Assembly (NCBI GenBank): GCA_022818135.1
Contig: JAFMSR010000018.1
Location: 38,025,734-38,089,733, forward strand
DNA length: 64,000 nt
DNA from: Saxidomus purpurata
Lineage: Eukaryota; Mollusca; Bivalvia; Venerida; Veneridae
Direction of reading: 5' to 3'
Below, piece by piece: positions 44,401-56,549 of the stretch. The position numbers and the translations under genes are program-made. The notes beneath the pieces were generated by a model that saw only the letters and a program-made list of their open reading frames with translations, ran no database searches and was not told the origin of the DNA. Numbering within the stretch: position 1 is the first letter of the stretch; each line of letters begins with the position of its first letter.

Positions 44401-47045
44401 CTGTAAGGAAGAACTTGCGGTTTTACTCTATACCGAGGCTGTAAGGAAGTAGGCCTACTGGCACTTCTACTCTATACCGAGGCTGTAAGGAAGTAGGCTT
44501 ACTGGCGCTTTTACTCTAAACCGAGGCTGTAAGGAAGTACATGCGCTTTTACTCTGTGCCGAGGCTGTAAGGAAGTACTTGCGCTTTTACTCCATACCGA
44601 GGCTGTAAGGAAGTAGGCATACTGGCGCTTTTCTCTTTATCGAGGCTGTAAGGAAGTAGGCTTACTGGCGCTTTTCTCTTTATCGAGGCTGTAAGGAAGT
44701 AGGCCTACTGGCACTTTTACTCTATACCGAGGCTGTAAGGAAGTAGGCTTACTGGCACTTTTACTCTATACCGAGGCTGTAAGGAAGTAGGCTTACTGGC
44801 GCTTTTCTCTTTATCGAGGCTGTAAGGAAGTAGGCCTACTGGCACTTTTACTCTATATCGAGGCTGTAAGGAAGTAGGCCTACTGGCACTTTTACTCTAT
44901 ACCGAGGCTGTAAGGAAGTAGGCTTACTGGCGCTTTTACTCTATACCGAGGCTGTAAGGAAGTAGGCCTACTGGCACTTTTACTCCATACCGAGGCTGTA
45001 AGGAAGTAGGCTTACTGGCACTTTTACTCTATATCGAGGCTGTAAGGAAGTAGGCTTACTGGCACTTTTACTCCATACCGAGGCTGTAAGGAAGTAGGCC
45101 TACTGGCACTTTTACTCTATTTCGAGGCTGTAAGGAAGTAGGCTTACTGGCACTTTTACTCTATATCGAGGCTGTAAGGAAGTATTTGCGCTTTTACTCG
45201 ATATCGAGGCCGTAAGGAAGTAGGCTTACTGGCACTTTTACTCTATACCGAGGCTGTAAGGAAGTAGGCCTACTGGCACTTTTACTCTATACCGAGGCTG
45301 TAAGGAAGTAGGCTTACTGGCACTTTTACTCTATATCGAGGCTGTAAGGAAGTATTTGCGCTTTTACTCTATACCGAGGCTGTAAGGAAGTAGGCCTACT
45401 GGCACTTTTACTCCATACCGAGGCTGTAAGGAAGTACTTGCGCTTTTACTCCATACCGAGGCTGTAAGGAAGTAGGCCTACTGGCACTTTTACTCTATAT
45501 CGAGGCTGTAAGGAAGTAGGCTTACTGGCACTTTTACTCTATATCGAGGCTGTAAGGAAGTATTTGCACTTTTACTCTATACCGAGGCTGTAAGGAAGTA
45601 GGCCTACTGGCACTTTTACTCCATACCGAGGCTGTAAGGAAGTACTTGCGCTTTTACTCCATACCGAGGCTGTAAGGAAGTAGGCCTACTGGCACTTTTA
45701 CTCTATATCGAGGCTGTAAGGAAGTAGGCATACTGGCGCTTTTCTCTTTATCGAGGCTGTAAGGAAGTAGGCTTACTGGCGCTTTTCTCTTTATCGAGGC
45801 TGTAAGGAAGTAGGCCTACTGGCACTTTTACTCTACACCGAGGCTGTAAGGAAGTACTTGCGTTTTTACTCCATACCGAGGCTGTAAGGAAGTAGGCATA
45901 CTGGCACTTTTACTCCATACCGAGGCTGTAAGGAAGTAGGCATACTGGCACTTTTACTCTATACCGAGGCTGTAAGGAAGAACTTGCACTTTTACTCTAT
46001 GCCGAGGCTGTAAGGAAGAACTTGCGCTTTTACTCTATACCGAGGCTGTAAGGAAGAACTGGCACTTTTACTCTATGCCGAGGCTGTAAGGAAGTACTTG
46101 CGCTTTTACTCCATATCGAGGCTGTAAGGAAAGGCCTACTGGCGCTTTTACTCTATGCCGAGGCTGTAAGGAAGAACTTGCGCTTTTACACTATGCCGAG
46201 GCTGTAAGGAAGTACTTGCGCTTTTACTCCTATATCGAGGCTGTAAGGAAGTCTACTGGCACTTTTACTCCATACCGAGGCTGTAAGGAAGTACTGGCGC
46301 TATTACATGCCGAGCTGTAACTTCACTTTTACTCTATGCCTAGGCTGTAAGGAAGTACTTGCGCTTTTACTCTATATCGAGGCTGTAAGGAAGTACTTGC
46401 GCTTTTACTCCATACCGAGGCTGTAAGGAAGTAGGCCTACTGGCACTTTTACTCTATGCCGAGGCTGTAAGGACGTACTTGCGCTTTTACTCTATACCGA
46501 GGCTGTAAGGAAGTACTGGCGCTTTTACTCCATACCGAGGTTGTAAGGGAATATTGGCGCTTTTACTCCATACCGAGGCTGTAAGGAGGTACTGGCGCTT
46601 TTACTCTATACCGAGGCTGTAAGGAAGAACTTGCGCTTTTACTCTATGCCGAGGCTGTAAGGACGTACTTGCGATTTTACTCCATACCGAGGCTGTAAGG
46701 AAGTATTGTCGCTTTAACTCTATGCCGAGGCTGTAAGGAAGAACTTGCGCTTTTACTCTATGCCGAGGCTGTAAGGACGTACTTGGGATTTTACTCTATA
46801 CCGAGGCTGTAAGGAAGTATTGTCGCTTTAACTCTATGCCTAGGCTGTAAGGAAGAACTTGCGCTTTTACTCTATGCCGAGGCTGTAAGGACGTACTTGC
46901 GCTTTTACTCTATACCGAGGCTGTAAGGAAGTACTTGCGCTTTTACTCTATACCGAGGCTGTAAGGACGTACTTGCGCTTTTACTCTATACCGAGGTTGT
47001 AAGGAAGTACTGGCGCTTTTACTCTATAACAAGGCTATAAGATGG
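41468..47045. repeat. 5.6-kb satellite with 38-bp and 44-bp units
   Basis: The base unit is CCGAGGCTGTAAGGAAGTAC followed by TGGCGCTTTTACTCTATA (38 bp). The 44-bp variant has six extra bases (GGCTTA or GGCCTA) after GAAGTA. Roughly 130-140 units are present. The left and right flanks are mostly 38-bp units and the middle (about 43.7-46.0 kb) mostly 44-bp. A 120-bp compound unit repeats about three times near 44160-44480. Divergent trailing pieces occur at 47196-47230. Confidence 0.96.
43273..43677. mobile_element. TTAA-flanked MITE, copy 2, inserted in the satellite
   Basis: The ends are AGTGACATTATGC and its complement, flanked by TTAA at 43269-43272 and 43678-43681. Interior matches 10822-11250 closely (for example TTTCGGTTGCTGTGCATTTA). 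The satellite resumes on each side. Confidence 0.92.
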
Positions 47046-48201
47046 AATTGCGCGGTGCTATGACATTGCCATGTATATCTCCAGAAAAAAAAACAAATAC
47101 CGGTGTTCTTATATGATTAAACATTTTACTATATGTCTATATACGAGAATATTTGACTTACTTTTTCTAAAAACACCCAAATAGTATCATTTCATATCGA
47201 GACTGTAAGGAAATATCAGCGCTTTAATTTTGAATTGCGGTTAGGTGTAGCAGCGCTTATTTAGAAGAATTTAATAACATGAGACTTCTATGCATGCGTT
47301 ATGGAGGCAAAAGTTTCAGCTCCCTTCTACGTCGATCCGGGAAGAGGGCAGTTCTATGAAAAAAATCACTATTTCTGTGTTGAAAACTTACTATGTGATC
47401 ATAATTATATCATTACGAGGTGATAACAATTTTAAAATAAAAATTAAATGGTTTTGAATGCTTGAATAAACTCAAATTCAAGTTTCCACCACGGACTGGA
47501 TAGTCAACTTTATTCACAAATTTTATTGACTGTTGAAATTTGAAATCTCTATCAAAATCTAACTGTTTAACTTAAACATTATTGTCGCGTCGGCTTCAGA
47601 TTTGATCAAAATGTTTTTGTTAAAGATAATAACAAAGTGTCCTCTCATTTGTGTTTAATCTACCTTATCGAATGAATAACTTTGATCTGAAATATAGATA
47701 AAGCTACGAACGTCCCTCAGATAAAATGTATCGTCGAGTATAACGATAAATGCACATGGTTTCTTTTATAACTGCTTTTTAATGGGACTTAGTTTAATTT
47801 ATGTGCATGTTTATATGTTCTGAATGCGTGACGCACACACCAGTGACAAAATCTACAGAAACCTTGAACAGAAGTTCTCAATTGTCGATAATAAATAAAC
47901 TAAAACAGTTAATATATCTCATATTTACTGTTTGTTAGCGAAACAATTTATTTCCTTGGCCTGAAGAGTTTTTCTCCAGATTTAGTCTTTGCAACAGTGA
48001 AAAGGTTAGTGGCCTCTTAGATCAAAATGACAGTTTTATTGCGGTTTTAATGTGGTTGGCGTTGTATCAAAGGCGACTTGACGTCTGCTTTCTGCACAAT
48101 TTTATCGTCTGCTCAATTTTATCGTCTGATAAAGTTTTAATCGGTGAATCTTTCTATATCTATATTTATCAAAATATCTTCTGGTTACTGAAAGTAAGAC
48201 T
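47046..48201. other. Spacer between satellite and RING gene
   Basis: AT-rich with no coding exon. Its right end is the 3' flank of the minus-strand gene, with AATAAA (minus) at 48040-48035. Confidence 0.45.
48035..48040 (-). terminator. Candidate polyadenylation signal of the RING gene
   Basis: AATAAA on the minus strand, about 160 bp after the stop codon. Confidence 0.4.
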
Positions 48202-49872
48202 TTAGTCTGACCCCTGGTCCACACTTTCACTTTCTTTATAAACTGTCTGATTATAGATTCGAACCTTCCTTTTCCAGTCTCCTATCCACAGATCCCCGGT
48301 TTCATCGATGGCAATACTCAAAGGTCCGCAAAGCCCATCAGTGTTTGAGCTGACTAATGTATGAAGGAAATGACCCTGCGATGAATAGAGATTTATTCTA
48401 TCGGCTCGAAAGTCTGCCACATATATTATTCCCTGTGAATTGCAAGCAACTCCACGAGGTGCCATTCCCTCAGTTCTTAACTTAGTTTTCATTTTGCCAC
48501 CGTTGTCAAACACGACAACTTCACCAGCACTGGACTGGTAATCTGAGACACACACGTCACCATCTACGTTAATGGCAACTTTGTATGGCATCTTCAAATC
48601 TCCGGGGTTCGAATTTCCGAATACAGACACCTGCTCGCCTTTTGTGTTAAATGCAATCACTTCATTTCTGATACACGTAACAATATTGCCATTTTCAAGA
48701 ACAGCAATTCCTTGAGGAGTATCTCGGCAGGCAAACAGCGTTCTCAGATCATTTGAAGTATTCAGACACTTTACACTGGAGTGGCACGCTATCAGAACGT
48801 TTCCCTCCTTATCCGAGGTGACGTCATGCACATCTTCCCCGACATCTATTGGTCGATTACGGTGACCAGACTTGGAGCAGAGCTGGATGAAATTTTGGAA
48901 ACCTATCCAAGCTTGCTGACTGTTCACAGGACAAATACTGTGCACTGCACCTGGGAACTGTAATGTTCGGTACAGATTTGAAACGAGAGGCTTGGCGAGG
49001 AAAACCCGTACGCCAATCTTTCCCATGAAGTCAAGAGTGGTGTCAGATAACTGTTTTGCTGTACATTTAATGTGTACATTCTCTTCTGACATCTGGTCAG
49101 ACAGCTTAACCAAATTCCTGACCGAATTTTCAACTTTCTTCTTAGTTTCAATGTCACTGAAGCAAACCCAGTTGGCAGTATGGCGGTACCTGATTATGCA
49201 CTCTTTGATATGATTTATGAAATCTCCAATAATTTTCTTCTGTCTGGCTAGCTCAGACGTGTGTCTGGTCCTGCTATCTTTTGCATTTCTGATCATTACG
49301 TCTGCCCTTTTGTCTATTAAGTCTTTTAAGTTCTGTACATATTCGCGTATCCGTATAATCTCTTTTTCTACGTCAGTTTGCAGCCTTTCAATTTCCTTTT
49401 GAATGGCAGATTCTCTTCCCTCAAGATTGGACAATATTTCAAATTCAAGCGTATCAACAAGTTGGTCTAGAGATTCTTCTTTGCTTTGGTCATTTTCAAA
49501 GTCCAAAAACAATAGGTCATCATTTGGAAGGCATAACTTTTCCGTTGACGTGTACAAATCCTGTTCGCTGTCACAAACCGGACATCCATTTTTCGATATT
49601 TTATGTCGTTCAAGGCATCGTGGACAGAACGTATGCAGACATTTTAGGTTTACAGCATCCTTATCGAGCACGTGACACACGTCACACTCGGAATGTGTGT
49701 GAAGTTTTCGATATTGTCCAAGTTTTGGTGATCGGCATCTATCAGATGCTAGACTTTCTGTGCTGGTATTCAAACACTGTTGAAAACAACTCCGTTTCCC
49801 ACTGGTAGGAAAGGACCGGCTTAGGGACTCGGCCTTCTCACCATTCCGTAGTTTTCTAACTCGAATATCCAT
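48202..49872 (-). CDS. RING, coiled-coil, NHL-type propeller protein (TRIM-like E3 ligase candidate)
   Basis: 556 aa from ATG at 49872 to TAA at 48204-48202. The start has a good context (ACAACAATGG), 16 nt after a splice acceptor (ttttttacag), so the coding part is one exon with an upstream 5' UTR exon. A C3HC4 RING lies at residues 63-100: CDVC, then C78, H80, C83, C86, CPVC at 97-100. No B-box zinc ligands follow. Residues about 140-215 are a Lys/Glu-rich coiled coil, and about 300-545 form repeated strand units such as GIAVLENGNIV, VAINVDGDVCVSDY, GVACNSQGIIYVADF and IAIDETGDLWIGD, as in NHL propellers. RING proteins of this plan are usually E3 ubiquitin ligases. Such genes are greatly expanded in bivalves. 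Ligase activity and the substrate are inferred or unknown. Confidence 0.88.
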   Translation of the reverse strand: MDIRVRKLRNGEKAESLSRSFPTSGKRSCFQQCLNTSTESLASDRCRSPKLGQYRKLHTHSECDVCHVLDKDAVNLKCLHTFCPRCLERHKISKNGCPVCDSEQDLYTSTEKLCLPNDDLLFLDFENDQSKEESLDQLVDTLEFEILSNLEGRESAIQKEIERLQTDVEKEIIRIREYVQNLKDLIDKRADVMIRNAKDSRTRHTSELARQKKIIGDFINHIKECIIRYRHTANWVCFSDIETKKKVENSVRNLVKLSDQMSEENVHIKCTAKQLSDTTLDFMGKIGVRVFLAKPLVSNLYRTLQFPGAVHSICPVNSQQAWIGFQNFIQLCSKSGHRNRPIDVGEDVHDVTSDKEGNVLIACHSSVKCLNTSNDLRTLFACRDTPQGIAVLENGNIVTCIRNEVIAFNTKGEQVSVFGNSNPGDLKMPYKVAINVDGDVCVSDYQSSAGEVVVFDNGGKMKTKLRTEGMAPRGVACNSQGIIYVADFRADRINLYSSQGHFLHTLVSSNTDGLCGPLSIAIDETGDLWIGDWKRKVRIYNQTVYKESESVDQGSD

Positions 49873-49887
49873 TGTTGTACTCAAGCA

Positions 49888-50890
49888 ACTGTAAAAAAAT
49901 GAAAATTTCCATTAACTTTTAATACGTAAATTTGTAATTTAAGCACAGAACAGCTGATACATTGGCAATTAACTAAATGCAAAATGCAGTTTTTGAGGTT
50001 TATAATCACTCGTGAATATCAGGCCTTGAACCGGAATCTGTTTACGTAAGTTAATAAAACAGATATTTCAGTGCATCGTGTGCAAATATATTCTAAAACA
50101 TGCAGTGAAATTTTGAAACAGGCATGTGTGATGGAAAAACTTTTTTTTGTCCTGGTCAATCAAAAAGTAACACATAAACAAGCAATACATTGTATAAAAA
50201 CAGTAACATCTTAAAATCATTATTTAATCTGTTCGATTACATAATCTGTTAGTCAGTCAAATAATAACATTGTAACATGAAATTTAACCTAGCTCGTTTA
50301 AATCTATGGTCATACATTTTTTATACAATTTCAATTCGGGGCTGTTTTCCGGTATCTTCTGTGCCATAAAAACGTTTAACATACAATAAAAATAATAAAA
50401 ACAGTCTAAATGGGGTTGGTAAGTAGATCGCCGTTATTCTGGGGGTTAGAGTGTCGTTATTCCGGGGTTAGTGTACCGTTATTCCGGTGGTTAGTGTGCC
50501 AAAAGTCAGGGTTACTAGACGACTAAAAACATTTACAGGAGAAACCATGGAGACGTAAGTTATAGGTAAGTTGGTTGCAGCCGACAGTAGATGGTCACTA
50601 CGGATATGTGGATCATCACAGGTGGAGATTATAGTGCATTCAACGAAATATTTTATATCTGCTAAATTCAAGAGAATATGTGTGTTCAAAGCTCTGTCAC
50701 TTAAAAAATTATAAGTTTGGGTCAATAAATTACTCCAATTTATTGGAATATTACATTCAATGGGTCAAAATTCAAGGTCAGAGTGTGGGAAGCCTTAGGT
50801 CAATGAACAAAGTCACAATTCTTAAATATTTAAAACCATGTCTTTACAGTAAGAAAAGAAAGCTACGGTCCTGCTACTCCCTTTATTAAG
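49888..50890. other. Upstream of the RING gene: intron, 5' exon not located
   Basis: The acceptor at 49889-49890 implies an upstream exon, which I could not place. A short tandem of about 27 bp (CGTTATTCCGGGGTTAGTGT) lies at 50430-50500. Confidence 0.4.
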
Positions 50891-50919
50891 TCATAATGAA
50901 ACGGTTATGAAGCATGGGC

Positions 50920-52225
50920 GTACACGAGTATAATGTGACGATTCTGAGGCATGGACGTGCAGGAGTATAATGTGACAATAGTGAGGCATGGACGTACAGA
51001 AGTATAATGTGACGATTCTGAGGCATGGACGTACAGGAGTATAATGTGACGATTCCGAGGCATGGACGTACAGGAGTATAATGTGACGATTCTGAGACAT
51101 GGACGTACAGAAGTATAATGTGACGATTCTGAGGCATGGACGTACAGGAGTATAATGTGACGATAGTGAGGCATGGACGTACAGGAGTATAATGTGACGA
51201 TTCTGAGGCATGGACGTACAGGAGTATAATGTGACGATTCCGAGGCATGGACGTACAGGAGTATAATGTGATAATTCTGAGACATGGACGTACAGAAGTA
51301 TAATGTGACAATTCTGAGGCATGGACGTACAGGAGTATAATGTGACAATAGTGAGACATGGACGTACAGAAGTATAATGTGACAATTCTGAGACATGGAC
51401 GTACAGGAGTATAATGTGACGATTCCGAGGCATGGACGTACAGGAGTATAATGTGACGATAGTGAGGCATGGACGTACAGGAGTATAATGTGACGATTCT
51501 GAGGCATGGACGTACAGGAGTATAATGTGACGATTCTGAGGCATGGACGTACAGGAGTATGAGGCACGGACGTAAAGAAGTATAATGTGACGATAGTGAG
51601 GCATGGACGTACAGAAGTAAATGTGACGATTCTGAGGCATGGACGTACAGGAGTATAATGTGACGATTCTGAGACATGGACGTACAGAAGTATAATGTGA
51701 CGATTCTGAGGCATGGACGTACAGAAGTATAATGTGACAATTCTGAGGCATGGACGTACAGAAGTATATTGTGACAATTCTGAGGCATGGACGTACAGGA
51801 GTATAATGTGACAATTCTGAGGCATGGACGTACAGGAGTATAATGTGACGATTCTGAGGCATGGACGTACAGGAGTATAATGTGACGATAGTGAGGCATG
51901 GACGTACAGGAGTATAATGTGACGATTCTGAGGCATGGACGTACAGGAATATAACGTGACAATTCTGAGACATGACGTACAGAAGTATAATGTGACGATT
52001 CTGAGGCATGGACGTACAGAAGTATAATGTGACAATTCTGAGGCATGGACGTACAGAAGTATAATGTGACAATTCTGAGGCATGGACGTACGGGAGTATG
52101 ATGTGACGATTCTGAGGCATGGACGTACAGGAGTATAATGTGACGATTCTGAGGCATGGACGTACAGGAGTACAAATGTATAATGTGGCGATTCTGAGGT
52201 ATGGACGTACAGGAGTATAATGTGA
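50920..52225. repeat. 37-bp minisatellite, about 35 copies
   Basis: Unit GACGATTCTGAGGCATGGAC followed by GTACAGGAGTATAATGT. Spacing is 37 bp (for example ATGGACG at 50951 and 50988). A few units have 1-bp indels or truncations. The three minus frames are all open for over 400 codons because a stop-free unit whose length is not a multiple of three is open in every frame. I do not call a protein. Confidence 0.96.
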
Positions 52226-52387
52226 CGATTATGAACCCTGTTCTCTGACGTCACTATCAAAGTCATTTGCTACTACAGTTACCAAATATTCCGAATTCGT
52301 GCTTTTTATATGAAGCATGGCCGTAAGGGTGTATGGGCGCACGGGGGTTCGTTTAGAAAAAAATAAAATGAAGAGCAGAACATGTAG

Positions 52388-52868
52388 TGGTAATAGCGCA
52401 TTGGTAGCGCGTGCGCCTCAGGATCGAAGGGTCCCGGGTTCGATCGATCCCTACCATCGCCATGTCGGTAGTGTCCTTCGGCAAGACACACATAAATCCA
52501 CATTGCCTCTCTCTCTCTTCGAGGTTGATTTCATCTGGAATGAGTCTCGAGAGCGATATAGTAGTCAGTGGTTGCTGAGATTAGCATGTAGCATAGTGGA
52601 TGGCTATATATAGATTGACGAGAGGGTGGGGCTATGTAATCTTCTTTGGGGACATAAGGGAAAGCCTGCTATCGATACGTCTAATATGATCCAGCGGGCT
52701 GCTCGACATTGGAAAGCCTCTAATTGGTCAATTTGTGACTGTGTATGAGGTGACCATATATCAGATTCATACTCGAGCTGGGGGCGTACAAGAGTCTGGT
52801 ATGCTGTGGACTTAAATGATTCGGATAAGTTGTAAGAACTTGTTTCGCAATCGAGAATAAACAAATTA
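52388..52868 (+). repeat. tRNA-derived SINE family A, copy 3, split by an insertion
   Basis: The head and body run 52388 to about 52558 (A box ATAGCGCATTGGTAGCGC, B box GGGTTCGATC with a 4-bp duplication). The tail AGTTGTAAGAACTTGTTTCG resumes at about 52826. The roughly 265 bp between them are absent from the other copies. Confidence 0.85.
52604..52830 (-). pseudogene. LINE reverse-transcriptase fragment
   Basis: The minus frame reads AYQTLVRPQLEYESDIWSPH and then QIDQLEAFQCRAARWI, the conserved segment after the RT palm domain in CR1/Jockey-type non-LTR elements. Only this piece is present, and it ends without a conserved continuation. A weak RT-like tail at 52924-53100 on the other strand is not secure. 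Confidence 0.8.
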
Positions 52869-53109
52869 GTATAAACTTATATTTTCTGCGAGTGTTTACA
52901 AACAAATAACTCAAGATCTGCGCATGTTCCTATATTCTCTGTATTTACCAAACACAGATTTAAAACTTTCTCATACAATAAAACTTAATTACTGCGGCAG
53001 TTCACGTTGGAATGATTTAACAGGAACTTACCCTAACGTTACGTTCATCAAATTAATCCATAAAATGTCCTTTCAAATGCTGTATAAATCCCGTGTATAT
53101 GTTCAGTAA

Positions 53110-54935
53110 AAGTAAATAACACCAACATGTGCATACATATTTACACTGCCTGAATGATGGTAATTTCAATCTATATCGGTGTTTGAATGTCATAAACCGT
53201 AATAAGATCTTAACTTCACAGGAATTTTTCAGCCATAAATCCAGCTATACAAATTCACGCAATTTGTAAACATGCCTGTTGAAGGCATGTGTTTACCTGT
53301 ATTTTCACGTGACCTACTAACACAATATTTTACAACCGTTAGATAGTATCTCCTCTTCGGTTATACAAGCGAAGGTTAAATGACGCACAAAGTCATTGAG
53401 AAGAAAAAAACGAAAACAAGTATCTGCTAGTTCTGAGAAAGGTCCGGCTTTTCAGAGTTTTTTTTTTTTCATTTTAAAAAGTACAAATGTAATTGATTTA
53501 CAAATGTTCGAGACCGACCTTGTAAGAATCAGTATATATGACGCAAGTTTTCTTGCGCGAGTGTGCAAGTGGTTTTCTGGGGCATGTTTTGATGCGGCAG
53601 TACATGGGGTTTTGTTGCTGCAGTAGCTTGCAGTTATTTATGTTGTGGCAGTAGAGTGGGGTAAGTATGTTGCGGTAATAGCGTTTGTTTTGTTGCATCA
53701 GTAGAAGGAGAGTGTTTTTTGCGACAACAGCGCGAGCTATATGTATTGCTGGGGTAAGTTCTGCTGTGGCAGTACTACGTTGGCAAGTTTAGTTGCGAAA
53801 GTAGTAAAAGCTTTATTGCGGCATTAGCCAGCGTAGGATAAGTTCTCTGACGACAGTAGCGTGGTGAGGCGAGTTTTGTTGCGGCATTAGCCAGTGTAGG
53901 ATAAGTTCTCTGACGACAGTAGCGTGGTGAGGCGAGTTTTGTTGCGGCAAGTATTATTCGGGAATACGTGGCTGAAGTTTTTTTCGCGAAAGTAGCGTGT
54001 GTATATATATAACTCTTGTTGCGACAGAAAGTTGTGTTATGGAAGTAGCGTGGAATAACTTTTAAAGTAGCTGTTCATGTCGAGGTAATTTTTTTGTGGC
54101 AATAGTGTTATGTAGCATTAAGCGAGAATTTAAAAGTGTTATCTTCGTATGCGGGGGTGGAGTTTGAAGTACAAGACACAGAGCGTTTTCGACATTCGGA
54201 ATGTAGTAGCATTACTCGCATATTGGATGTCAGACAGAAAGATCATGCTACATTCGACAAGAGCTTGCAATTTTAGCGTTACTACATAGCTCAGGATTCC
54301 GACGAATTCCCAGCAAAAACTAATGAATGCAATTTTAGTTGTAGAAATGCGGTGGCTGTTTCTTTTCCATAGTTCATAAATTTGTCAGTGCACATTGTTG
54401 AATGGACACGATTCGAGTACAAACACCTATTTCGCTGGCCTTAACAATTTACGGTGACAAGTTTATTTTTGTGTGTGAATGTGCTTAAAATATCAGTATG
54501 ACATATTGACCCACATGTGACCCTCGACCATGAAAGGTAAACAAATCATACAAAAAATCGGTCAGGTACAAAATCGTACGTTTGGTCTAGACAAACATGG
54601 AAAAGAACGGGACCTAGTTTGTTTATAAAAAATCATCAAAACTACTCGCAGTCTCACTATTTCCAGTTCGAAGGCAGACCGATTTTACAGGTTGACATTT
54701 TAGAGTTGTCCGCCTTCTAGAGGTGTGACAATTATAAAATATCAAATCTGTGAAAGGGGTCACACTGTGACATTCCTGTGATGGAAATCCTAAAATAACA
54801 CACGCCATGTTAAGAGATAATTATTAAGGCAAGATCGAGAGGTATAGTTTTCGACCAGAGCTTAATAAATGTTTAACTTCATCTGTTCCTCCCAATGTCC
54901 TCTATCAATGTGTGAAGTATCAACTCTGTAAAACC
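53110..54935. other. Intergenic DNA with degenerate tandem repeats
   Basis: 53590-54080 holds degenerate units around TTGTTGCGGCAGTAGCGTGG; a 63-bp unit is duplicated at 53815 and 53878. 54620-54800 is an interspersed repeat copy, listed separately. No coding exon is seen. Confidence 0.5.
54620..54800 (+). repeat. Interspersed repeat related to 60985-61170, copy 1
   Basis: Shares TTACAGGTTGACATTT, CGCCTTCTAGAGGTGTGACA, ATAAAATATCAAATCTGTGA and AAGGGGTCACACTG with the second copy. Confidence 0.7.
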
Positions 54936-55445
54936 AAGAGGGCCAAGATGGCCTTATATCGCTCACCTTGGTACAAGTCCACTTGCCTGGTGACAGATCA
55001 CTGGACAATGTTATATACCAAATAGGTTTTCCTATATACATCTTTGTAAAAAAAATGACCCCCCCCCGCCCCGGAAAGGCCAATTTTGACCCCAAGGGCA
55101 TAATTTGGACAAACTTTGAAGAGGTCTACTAGGCAATGCTACATGCTAAATATCTAAGCTCTAGGCCTTGCGCTTTCAGAGAAGATTTTAAAGTTTTCCC
55201 TGTATAAGCATTTGTAAAGACAAGTGGCCCCTAGGACAGGATCAGTTTTGACCTGGGGTCATAATTTGAACAATCTTGGTAGAGGTCCACTTGGCAATGG
55301 AATATGCCAAATATCTAAGCTCTGGGTATTTTTTTCTAAATCAGGCCCTATTAACTCTCAAAAGTATCGCTCCAATCAAGACCATAATGGACAGGACAAA
55401 ATACTTTCAGATTCGTATTTACTAAAATCACATACGAGTCATAGT
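54936..55445 (+). mobile_element. Interspersed element starting AGAGGGCCAAGATGGCC
   Basis: AAGAGGGCCAAGATGGCCTT and ATATCGCTCACC mark the left end; a relative begins at 58384 (AAAGAGGGCCATGATGGTCG). Repeated phrases (CATAATTTGGACAA, AAATATCTAAGCTCT) show internal duplication. A C-rich run occurs at 55058-55070. Right boundary uncertain. Confidence 0.6.
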
Positions 55446-56549
55446 TTTGAGTACTTCCATTCACGGTAATATGATGCTTTTATGCCTAATGATATTGCAT
55501 AACATTTCTCTTTTTCATGTACCCTTTACAATCGCAATTCATGATTAAGTCATAAAAAGTGCGTCATAAACTTCGTGTGCACTATGTTTAGACATGGTTA
55601 GTGGTAAGTGCTTTTGAAATGTTATGGTCATACACATTCTTTGCAAGAATGATGAGGAATAGTGAGGCAATGACGGACTGCCAGAGTGCAAACATAGTTA
55701 AATATAGTAATTTTTTTTATTAAATTAGGGGCAATAACTCTTAAAGTTTTAATCAGATCAAGCCCTTACTTGAACTCATCTGAAATATTCTAGTAATACA
55801 CTTTCTGTGCACATAAATTATGATTAGGATTAGTGAGGAAAGATAGGTGTGAGATAGTAAACATAGCAATTTTTATTAAATCAAGGGCCGTAACTCGCTC
55901 ACAGTATAACACATGAGGTTTTCTAACCATATACAGTATGTGCAAGTTTGAATAGGATTATTTGACCCATTGTGAGTATACTCCTTGCAGAGTGATGCAA
56001 TCACTGGAGATGATGATGATGATTACTTCAGAATGTAAGCACTACAGTGTAAACAAACCAAATGTTTACTAATGCCACTGGACATCAGGCTATCACAATA
56101 GCTCGTCTTGAGCACTTTGTGCAATCAATTTCAACCAAAGCCCCGCCCCCGTGATCTTAATGTTTGAACTACTGAGCCCAAAGTTAAATGGGGAACATTT
56201 ACTAACCATGGGCAATATGATTAGCAAAAACTAGGCCACAGTATTCACTTGTTATCATATTGTGGTATCCTATTTTCAATCGAAAGTCTCTGTGACAGAA
56301 TAAGAGAAGTTACCTACTGACAATGCAACGAGCAACATGAATAGCAAGTTTGCAGATTCTAGACTTCTAAGGGTTCTTGAGTTACTGAAAGGACAGACAG
56401 AGAGACAATCAGGGTCATCACAAAAAGGCCAGTTTACTCAGTCAAAGTAAAGTCAAACTAGACTTATCACTAAATGTGATTAATACCCTCGAAACACTGC
56501 TTTATAAACTGAAGAAGTTCGTAGTGACAAAATACCTTGTAAAAAAAAC

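Noticed and set aside
50886..52266. Three overlapping minus-strand ORFs of 409-453 codons
   Set aside because: They are translations of one 37-bp minisatellite in each frame; a stop-free unit of this length must be open in all three.
52924..53109. Possible second LINE tail (GSSRWNDLTGTYPN)
   Set aside because: Similarity to LINE C-terminal segments is too slight to call from sight.
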